A stretch of 7,795 bases of DNA from Acidobacteriaceae bacterium (GTDB lineage Bacteria > Acidobacteriota > Terriglobia > Terriglobales > Acidobacteriaceae), in NCBI GenBank assembly GCA_003132825.1, contig PKYX01000113.1:1-7795 (forward strand). Direction: 5' to 3'. The notes beneath the pieces were generated by a model that had not been told where the DNA came from, ran no database searches, and worked only from the letters and a program-made list of their open reading frames with translations. A program made the position numbers and the translations under genes. Numbering within the stretch: position 1 is the first letter of the stretch; every line of letters starts with the position of its first letter. Below, in pieces: positions 1 to 4,517 of this stretch.

Positions 1-1103
1 GTCGGCCGGATGGCCTCGTGCGCCGCCTGGGCTTCCTTCTTCTCCTTGTAGACATTGGGCGACTCCGGCACATAAGGCGCGCCATACTCGGCGCGGATAT
101 ATTCCCGCACTTCGGCGATTGCCTCGGCCGATACCCGTGTGGAATCGGTGCGCATGTAGCTGATCAGGCCAACCGAACCTTCTTCGCCAAGTTCGACGCC
201 CTCATAGAGCCGCTGGGCGATCATCATGGTGCGCTTGACGCTGAAACGGAGCTTGCGCGAAGAATCCTGTTGCAGTTTGCTGGTGGTGAACGGAGGAGCC
301 GCATTGCGCCGCCGCTCTTTCCGCTCGACGGTACGGACCAGCCATTCGGCCGGCTCGAGCGCGGCCCGGATCTTTTCCGCGTCCTCGCCGTTGGTTACTT
401 CGATCTTCTCGTCGCCTTTGCCCATGAAACGGGCATCGAACGCCGGCGGTTTGGGCCCGGCGAGATGGGCGTCGATGGTCCAATATTCCTGCTTCTGGAA
501 GGCCTTGACTTCGCGTTCCCGCTCGACGATCAGGCGCAGAGCAACGGTCTGCACTCGGCCGGCGGACAAGCCGCGGCGAACCTTGTCCCAAAGCAGCGGG
601 GAGACCTGATAACCGACCAGACGATCGAGGACGCGGCGAGCCTGTTGCGCATCCACCAAGTTGCGATCGATGCTGCGGGGATGCTCGAAGGCCTCCTGCA
701 CCGCCCGCTTGGTGATCTCGTTGAAGGTGACCCGGCGGATACGCTCGCCTTGGCCATCATCCTCCCCCTTGGTCTTCTTTTTCTTCTTCTTTTTCTTGGC
801 TCCGTCGCCCAACTCTTCGGCCAAATGCGCGGCGATCGCCTCGCCTTCGCGGTCCGGGTCCGACGCCAGGTAAATCGTGTCCATCGACAGAGCCAGCTTT
901 TTCAGCTTGGCCACAATTTTTTCTTTGCCCGGAATCACGACGTACTCGGTGTCGAACTCGTTCTCAACATCCACACCGAGCGTGCTCTTGGGCAGATCTT
1001 TGACATGGCCGAACGAGGCTTCGACCGTGAAGCCCTTGCCCAGGTACTTTTGTATGGCCTTCACCTTCCCGGGCGATTCGACAATGACTAAACCTTTAGG
1101 CAA
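1..1103 (-). CDS. topA: DNA topoisomerase I (type IA), N-terminal part; C-terminus beyond window
   Basis: Type IA topoisomerase, which relaxes negative supercoils by cutting one strand through a 5'-phosphotyrosine. The 367 visible codons start with a Toprim domain: LVIVESPGK at residues 5-13 (Glu9) and the acidic motif DPDREGEAIA from residue 82 (Asp82, Asp84, Glu86). SAGRVQTVALRLIVERE and ISYMRTDS follow, the latter carrying the catalytic Tyr316 (codon 156-158) and Arg318. AHEAIRPT reaches the window edge. Family members are usually 700-900 residues, so roughly half is missing, including any C-terminal zinc fingers. The TTG at 1103 is chosen because GAGG lies 5 bases upstream (1109-1112) and the conserved LVIVES begins at residue 5, as in known TopA proteins. 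An in-frame GTG at 1142 is the alternative but has no visible ribosome site. Residues 103-110 are eight lysines in a row, an insert absent from E. coli TopA. The gene is divergent from mqnA. Identity is certain; the exact start is not. Confidence 0.96.
   Translation of the reverse strand, partial: MPKGLVIVESPGKVKAIQKYLGKGFTVEASFGHVKDLPKSTLGVDVENEFDTEYVVIPGKEKIVAKLKKLALSMDTIYLASDPDREGEAIAAHLAEELGDGAKKKKKKKKTKGEDDGQGERIRRVTFNEITKRAVQEAFEHPRSIDRNLVDAQQARRVLDRLVGYQVSPLLWDKVRRGLSAGRVQTVALRLIVEREREVKAFQKQEYWTIDAHLAGPKPPAFDARFMGKGDEKIEVTNGEDAEKIRAALEPAEWLVRTVERKERRRNAAPPFTTSKLQQDSSRKLRFSVKRTMMIAQRLYEGVELGEEGSVGLISYMRTDSTRVSAEAIAEVREYIRAEYGAPYVPESPNVYKEKKEAQAAHEAIRP
774..797 (-). repeat. Perfect 12-bp tandem duplication encoding eight lysines in topA
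   Basis: Read on the minus strand, this is two exact copies of AAGAAAAAGAAG back to back. The result is a 24-base homopurine tract that is also almost entirely a mirror repeat (the first 23 bases read the same reversed). It encodes Lys103-Lys110 of TopA, followed by Thr-Lys-Gly-Glu-Asp-Asp. It sits in the Toprim domain between the AIAAHLAEEL helix and the IRRVTFNEIT strand, where E. coli TopA has a short neutral loop. Gain or loss of one unit would change the protein by four lysines without shifting the frame, whereas slippage in the A5 runs would shift it. Confidence 0.9.
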
Positions 1104-1348
1104 TTTGTCCTCGAGTGCTGTTGCTTTTTGTGAAGCTAGCACGAATGGGAGAGAATCAACAAGTTTGTGGATCGCCGCCGTCGGCTCTCAGCGATCCGCT
1201 CCCAGCGTCCGAATGCGAGAAGCGAGCACCGGTTTCACCCTCGATAGCTGGGGCGGCAAGCCGCTTCCGGCAGGCGTTTGCTGGAGTTCCAGACACCCCC
1301 AGCCCGGCCCCGAACCGGGCTCGAGAGATTTCGGAAGATGACAATTCA

Positions 1349-1546
1349 GGTTCTGGCCTGGTCGGCGTTAGGCAACCGCCAGAATCCGTATCTCATGGGG
1401 CCGAGAGCATCGGCCTGGGATTAAAGATGCGGTTCGCTCGCCCGGGGATTCATTGCCCCCCGGGGCTCGCTCGGCGCCGACTGAGGAGGGCCGGGGACCA
1501 TGAGGCAACGGCTCCGGGCGCGGGCATCTCCCGCGGCTCTCCCGGG
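1349..1546 (+). ncRNA. Possible structured RNA: four consecutive stem-loops
   Basis: The stems seen are as follows. First, 1349-1356 pairs with 1379-1386 (8 bp with one G-T). Second, 1398-1404 pairs with 1410-1416 (7 bp with one G-T, 5-base loop). Third, 1441-1447 pairs with 1458-1464 (7 bp, all G-C). Fourth, 1513-1524 pairs with 1530-1546 (an inner 6-bp stem CGCGGG/CCCGCG with loop CATCT, and an outer 6 bp including a wobble, separated by a 5-base bulge). No U-run follows any of them. High GC content makes chance stems likely, and similar pairing would exist on the minus strand. If the -10 proposed at 1602 is the mqnA promoter, these structures lie upstream of the mqnA transcript and would need their own. 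Confidence 0.2.
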
Positions 1547-1601
1547 CGGACGCGATCCACGGCCGAGAAACGCTGCCACGGGCCGGGAACACACGGTTTG
1601 C

Positions 1602-1607
1602 TAAAAT
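1602..1607 (+). promoter_or_regulatory. Candidate -10 element of mqnA
   Basis: TAAAAT matches the sigma-70 -10 consensus at five of six positions and stands out in GC-rich surroundings. It ends 14 bases before the mqnA ATG, so a transcript would have a leader of only about 8 bases. No convincing -35 box lies 16-18 bases upstream, and no Shine-Dalgarno sequence precedes the ATG, which is compatible with a very short leader. Confidence 0.35.
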
Positions 1608-1621
1608 TGAAACTCGACAGC

Positions 1622-2461
1622 ATGAGACGCCTTCGCATCTCCGCAATTTCCTACCTGAATACCGCACCTCTCATGTGGGATTTTGAACACGGAGACGCGG
1701 GCGCGGGATTTGATATCTCCTACACGGTACCTTCCGGTTGTGCCGCACAATTGAGCGACGGATCGGCCGATATCGGCATTATTCCGGCGGCGGCCTACAC
1801 TACCATTCCCGATCTTTTGATTCTTCCCGGAGTCGCGATTGCTTCCCGCCGCCAGGTCCGCTCGATTCTCCTGGTCAGCAAAGTTCCGCTCGAGAAGATC
1901 CGGACCGTCGCCCTCGATACCTGTTCTCTCACCTCGGTGGCGCTGACCAAAGTGCTGTTCGCCAAGGCGTGGGGCGGGGGAAGAACGTTCACGCCGATGG
2001 AACCTGACGTCGAGCGAATGCTGAAGAGCCATGATGCCGGCTTGGTGATCGGTGATCCCGCGCTGCGGGTGGATCGCTCCCGCTTTTTCACCTACGATCT
2101 GGCGGAGGAGTGGGTGAAGTTGACCGGCCAGACCTTTGTCTTTGCCTTCTGGGCCTTGCGTCAAGCGGCGCTCCCGGACGCTTCCCCATCGCTCGACCTG
2201 GCCGAGATATTTCAGCAGTCGCGCGACCACGGCTTGCAGCCCGAGAATCTCGAGCGCATTGCCCGGGACTGGGCGCCGCAGAGCGGCCTGAGCGAAACTG
2301 AAGTCAAGGAATATCTCACGCAAAACATACACTATTACCTCGATCCGGCAAGCTTGCGGGGAATGCAACTGTTCTACGCCTGCGCCCTGGAATGCGGATG
2401 CTTGCCCGCGGCACCTGCGCTGCGCTTTCTCGACGTAACCAAGTTGGCGCTCGCGGAATGA
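1622..2461 (+). CDS. mqnA: Chorismate dehydratase MqnA (futalosine menaquinone pathway)
   Basis: Dehydrates chorismate to 3-[(1-carboxyvinyl)oxy]benzoate, the first committed step of menaquinone synthesis by the futalosine route, in the cytoplasm. At 279 residues it has the usual length of this family, which has a periplasmic-binding-protein-like fold. Visible family motifs are ISYLNTAPL (9-17) at the N-terminus, SGCAAQLSDGSADIGIIPAA (38-57) lining the ligand cleft, VALDTCSLTSVALTKVL (96-112), DAGLVIGDPAL (138-148) and the C-terminal-lobe segment EEWVKLTGQTFVFAFWALR (162-180). The ATG at 1622 is chosen because RRLRISAISYLNTAPL matches the normal MqnA N-terminus. The frame is open for 169 codons further upstream, but that part has no family character and invades the topA promoter side. 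It stands apart from mqnC by one gene. The substrate assignment is family knowledge; the motifs are read directly. Confidence 0.93.
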   Translation: MRRLRISAISYLNTAPLMWDFEHGDAGAGFDISYTVPSGCAAQLSDGSADIGIIPAAAYTTIPDLLILPGVAIASRRQVRSILLVSKVPLEKIRTVALDTCSLTSVALTKVLFAKAWGGGRTFTPMEPDVERMLKSHDAGLVIGDPALRVDRSRFFTYDLAEEWVKLTGQTFVFAFWALRQAALPDASPSLDLAEIFQQSRDHGLQPENLERIARDWAPQSGLSETEVKEYLTQNIHYYLDPASLRGMQLFYACALECGCLPAAPALRFLDVTKLALAE

Positions 2462-2482
2462 GGCCGCGGTTCGTCTGGTCCG

Positions 2483-2488
2483 TATGAT
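2483..2488 (+). promoter_or_regulatory. Candidate -10 element of the DedA-like gene
   Basis: TATGAT matches the sigma-70 -10 consensus at five of six positions, in the 49-base gap between the mqnA stop and the next ATG. It ends 22 bases before that ATG. No clear -35 is visible, so the gene may instead simply be read through from mqnA. Confidence 0.3.
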
Positions 2489-2510
2489 TTACTGAGTCAA
2501 ACGCCGATCC

Positions 2511-3140
2511 ATGTCTCCCCATCTTCAATTCCTGCTGGCGGTGTCGGTGTGGACACGACTGCGCCGGCTGGGTGGCTTAGGGCTGATCCTACTCGGAATC
2601 GCGGACAGTTCCGTCATTCCACTGACGGGCAGCATGGACGTCCTGACCATCTATCTGGCGGCTCGCCATCGCGAACCCTGGCCGTATTACGCGCTGATGG
2701 CAACGATTGGAGCGGTGATCGGCGGCTACATCACCTACAGCCTGGCCCGCAAGGGCGGCAAGCAAGCGCTCGAGCACAGGTTTTCAAGAAAGAGAGCGGC
2801 CAAGATATATCAGCGATTCGAACGATGGGGATTTGGCGCCGTGGCGGTGCCGGCCTTTCTGCCTCCCCCGTTTCCCCTGGTGCCGTTCCTGCTGGCAGCG
2901 GGAGCCCTGCAGTACCCGCGCAAGAAGTTCTTGGCGGCGCTGACCCTCGGACGAGCCATCCGTTTCACCATTCTGGCTGCCCTGGGCGCGGTCTACGGAA
3001 GACACGTTACGCGGTTTTTTTCTCGCTATTACAAGCCCGCACTCGCCCTACTCATCGGATTGGCCATCGTGGGCGGAGTCTTGACCGTGGTTGGGTACTA
3101 TCGCACCTCGGGACGGAAAAAGCGGCACCGGGCGGCCTAA
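2511..3140 (+). CDS. DedA/VTT-domain (YqaA-like) integral membrane protein
   Basis: A 209-residue polytopic inner-membrane protein of the SNARE-associated/VTT (DedA) superfamily. Members act in membrane-lipid homeostasis, and some recycle undecaprenyl phosphate; the substrate of this one cannot be told. Hydrophobic segments lie at about 22-50, 59-79, 107-131, 140-162 and 176-197. Family features seen are IADSSVIPLTGSMDVLTIYL (30-49), the Gly-rich stretch ending ITYSLARKGG (74-83), GFGAVAVPAFLPPPFPLVPF (107-126) and TLGRAIRF (145-152). The tail is strongly basic (GRKKRHRAA), as expected on the cytoplasmic side. It starts 49 bases after mqnA and ends 132 bases before mqnC, so it is sandwiched between two menaquinone genes. 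No ribosome site is obvious before ATG 2511. The superfamily assignment is firm; the subfamily is inferred from the PPPFPLVPFLLAAG pattern. Confidence 0.87.
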   Translation: MSPHLQFLLAVSVWTRLRRLGGLGLILLGIADSSVIPLTGSMDVLTIYLAARHREPWPYYALMATIGAVIGGYITYSLARKGGKQALEHRFSRKRAAKIYQRFERWGFGAVAVPAFLPPPFPLVPFLLAAGALQYPRKKFLAALTLGRAIRFTILAALGAVYGRHVTRFFSRYYKPALALLIGLAIVGGVLTVVGYYRTSGRKKRHRAA

Positions 3141-3141
3141 A

Positions 3142-3186
3142 GGGCGCCCGCACCGAGGGACCGGGTCAACGGGACGGTTGGGCGCC
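3142..3186 (+). repeat. Two GGGCGCC copies flanking a 31-base spacer after the DedA-like gene
   Basis: GGGCGCC occurs at 3142-3148, directly after the stop codon, and again at 3180-3186. Because GGCGCC is self-complementary, the copies can also pair with each other as a 6-bp stem. The spacer contains the further short pairing CAAC/GTTG. No U-run follows, so it would be at best a weak or Rho-assisted terminator. It may be chance in GC-rich DNA. Confidence 0.25.
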
Positions 3187-3223
3187 ATTCCCCCGCAGCC
3201 AAAGGCGGCCCGGCCGTCGGAAT

Positions 3224-3253
3224 TTGGAACAAACAGATCGAGTCCGGTAAAAT
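3224..3253 (+). promoter_or_regulatory. Candidate sigma-70-type promoter of mqnC
   Basis: TTGGAA (3224-3229) and TAAAAT (3248-3253) are 18 bases apart and match the -35 and -10 consensus at four and five of six positions. This is the best-formed promoter in the window. Transcription would start near 3260, giving a leader of about 13 bases before the mqnC ATG. AAGG at 3259-3262 is too far from the ATG to be a good ribosome site. Confidence 0.45.
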
Positions 3254-3272
3254 CAGCCAAGGCCCTGATCCC

Positions 3273-4319
3273 ATGTCATTGACCAAACAGCAAGCTCTTG
3301 AGCTATTCCGCTCCGACGACCTGATCGGCATTGGTATCGAAGCGGACGCGGTGCGTCGCAAGCTGCATCCCGAAGGCGTGGTCACCTACATCGTTGATCG
3401 CAACATCAATTACACCAATTTTTGCACCGAATACTGCACTTTCTGTGCCTTCTACCGGCCTCTGAAGGGACCGCGGGCCAAAGAAGGGTACATCCTCGAT
3501 TTCGACACGATCTACGCCAAGATCCAGGAGACCGTGGAACTGGGCGGGACCGGGGTGCTCATGCAAGGTGGCTTGCATCCCGACTTGAAGATCGACTGGC
3601 ACGAGCAGATGATGCGAGGCATCAAGCGGCGCTTTCCCCAGGTCCATCTGCACTGCTATTCGGCGTCGGAGATCATTGCCATCGCGGAATATAGCGGGCT
3701 GACCATTCGCGACACGATTGCCCGGCTCCGGGATGCGGGCCTCGATTCAATTCCCGGGGGGGGCGCGGAAATCCTGGATGACGAAGTGCGCTACAAGATC
3801 GCGCGCCTGAAATGCCTGACCGGTGACTGGCTGAATGTGCACCGCACGGCGCACCAATTGGGAATGCGCACCACGGCGACCATGATGTTCGGCGTAGGCG
3901 AAAATTACGCTAACCGCATCAACCACTTCCAGCAACTGTACGACCTGCAAGAAGAAACCGGCGGATTCACCGCGTTTATTCCTTGGAGTTTCCAGCCGGC
4001 GAATACGGCGCTCGGCGGACGACACTGGGATGAAGCCACGTCGGTCGAATACCTGAAGGTCCTAGGCATCTCGCGGCTTTATCTTTCGAACTTCCTCAAT
4101 GTGCAGTCGAGTTGGGTGACCCAAGGGCTGAAAGTTTGCCAGATGGGCCTACGCTTCGGCGGCAACGACGTCGGCTCGGTGATGCTCGAGGAAAATGTGG
4201 TCCGGGCGGCGGGAGTGAACAACTGCACCACCGAAGAAGAGCTGCGCTGGATCATCCGCGATGCCGGCTTCAAGCCGGTGCAGAGAGATACCCTGTACCG
4301 GACTTATTTCCTCAACTAG
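3273..4319 (+). CDS. mqnC: Cyclic dehypoxanthinyl futalosine synthase MqnC (radical SAM)
   Basis: Radical S-adenosylmethionine enzyme that cyclises dehypoxanthine futalosine to its spiro intermediate in the futalosine menaquinone pathway, in the cytoplasm. The 348 residues fit the family length. DRNINYTNFC (42-51) leads into the iron-sulfur motif C51-x3-C55-x2-C58 (CTEYCTFCAFY), the radical-SAM CX3CX2C signature in MqnC form. GGTGVLMQGGLHPDLKIDW, HCYSASEI, DSIPGGGAEILDDEVR and TTATMMFGVGE follow in the order expected for MqnC. The PGGGAEILDDEVR stretch and the CTEYC context favour MqnC over its relative MqnE, which makes aminodeoxyfutalosine. The C-terminus ends with the family-like DAGFKPVQRDTLYRTY. 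ATG 3273 fits the usual start. MqnA is one gene upstream; the other pathway genes are not in the window. A candidate promoter lies just ahead, so the gene may be transcribed independently. Confidence 0.95.
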   Translation: MSLTKQQALELFRSDDLIGIGIEADAVRRKLHPEGVVTYIVDRNINYTNFCTEYCTFCAFYRPLKGPRAKEGYILDFDTIYAKIQETVELGGTGVLMQGGLHPDLKIDWHEQMMRGIKRRFPQVHLHCYSASEIIAIAEYSGLTIRDTIARLRDAGLDSIPGGGAEILDDEVRYKIARLKCLTGDWLNVHRTAHQLGMRTTATMMFGVGENYANRINHFQQLYDLQEETGGFTAFIPWSFQPANTALGGRHWDEATSVEYLKVLGISRLYLSNFLNVQSSWVTQGLKVCQMGLRFGGNDVGSVMLEENVVRAAGVNNCTTEEELRWIIRDAGFKPVQRDTLYRTYFLN

Positions 4320-4341
4320 GGCGGCCCCCATGACGGCCGCC
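4320..4341 (+). terminator. Possible hairpin terminator after mqnC
   Basis: GGCGGCC (4320-4326) and GGCCGCC (4335-4341) form a perfect 7-bp G-C stem with an 8-base loop, beginning one base after the mqnC stop codon. No U-tract follows (the next bases are TGCCGCTAACC), so it is not a classical intrinsic terminator. It may instead protect the mRNA end or act with Rho. The rest of the gap up to about 4517 holds only weaker pairings and the -10 candidate. Confidence 0.4.
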
Positions 4342-4484
4342 TGCCGCTAACCTCGGGCGGCGCTTGCCAGCCGGGGGTCTCGGCCTTGGCGAGCGGTCCC
4401 GAACTCTCCCCACAACTGGGTTGCAAGTCATTAAAAAACGACCAGTTAGGACCCGATCCCAGCAAGCGGTTTGAGCCCTTCAGG

Positions 4485-4490
4485 TACAAT
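4485..4490 (+). promoter_or_regulatory. Candidate -10 element of the GT2 glycosyltransferase gene
   Basis: TACAAT in the context GGTACAATG matches the -10 consensus at five of six positions, after the mqnC hairpin and 27 bases before the TTG start candidate. No good -35 lies at standard spacing; TTGAGC at 4471-4476 is only 8 bases away. Its presence after a hairpin suggests the glycosyltransferase is a separate transcription unit from mqnC. Confidence 0.35.
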
Positions 4491-4517
4491 GTTAGCTTCG
4501 GAACGGGATGAACTGGG

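Larger units (their letters stand above)
1104..1621. other. Gene-free, hairpin-rich divergent intergenic region between topA and mqnA
   Basis: No reading frame here looks like a real protein. The mqnA frame stays open upstream to 1115, but the 169 extra residues are low-complexity, rich in Arg, Pro, Ser and Gly, and precede the conserved MqnA N-terminus. The region must hold the promoters of topA (minus) and mqnA (plus). Between about 1349 and 1546 it contains four stem-loops in succession (1349-1386, 1398-1416, 1441-1464, 1513-1546) and a perfect 10-base palindrome, TCGGCGCCGA, at 1471-1480. I recognise no tRNA, tmRNA, RNase P, SRP RNA or common riboswitch signature. A weak topA promoter might use TTGATT (minus strand, 1154-1159) as its -35, but no good -10 follows. 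Confidence 0.6.

Noticed and set aside
18..1091. Long plus-strand open frame (357 codons) opposite topA
   Set aside because: It lies fully antisense to topA, whose catalytic motifs are unmistakable. The translation has no family character and is a GC-driven shadow.
1156..1344. Minus-strand frame of 62 codons upstream of topA
   Set aside because: The low-complexity translation has no recognisable motif or ribosome site; an open frame this short is expected by chance in GC-rich DNA.
1371..1620. Possible tRNA, tmRNA, RNase P or SRP RNA in the topA-mqnA gap
   Set aside because: I looked for the T-loop GTTCGA pattern, a CCA end, the RNase P GAAAGTCCGGG core and the SRP GGAAG motif, and found none in a convincing setting.
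1115..1621. N-terminal extension of mqnA by 169 codons in the same frame
   Set aside because: The extension is Arg/Pro/Ser/Gly-rich with no domain, precedes the normal MqnA N-terminus, and covers the divergent promoter region.
1601..2368. Minus-strand frame of 255 codons opposite mqnA
   Set aside because: Antisense shadow of a gene with clear MqnA motifs.
4264..4278. Inverted repeat CCGGCTTCAAGCCGG near the end of mqnC
   Set aside because: It lies in codons for the conserved AGFKPV residues and is most simply explained by the protein sequence and GC-rich codon choice.
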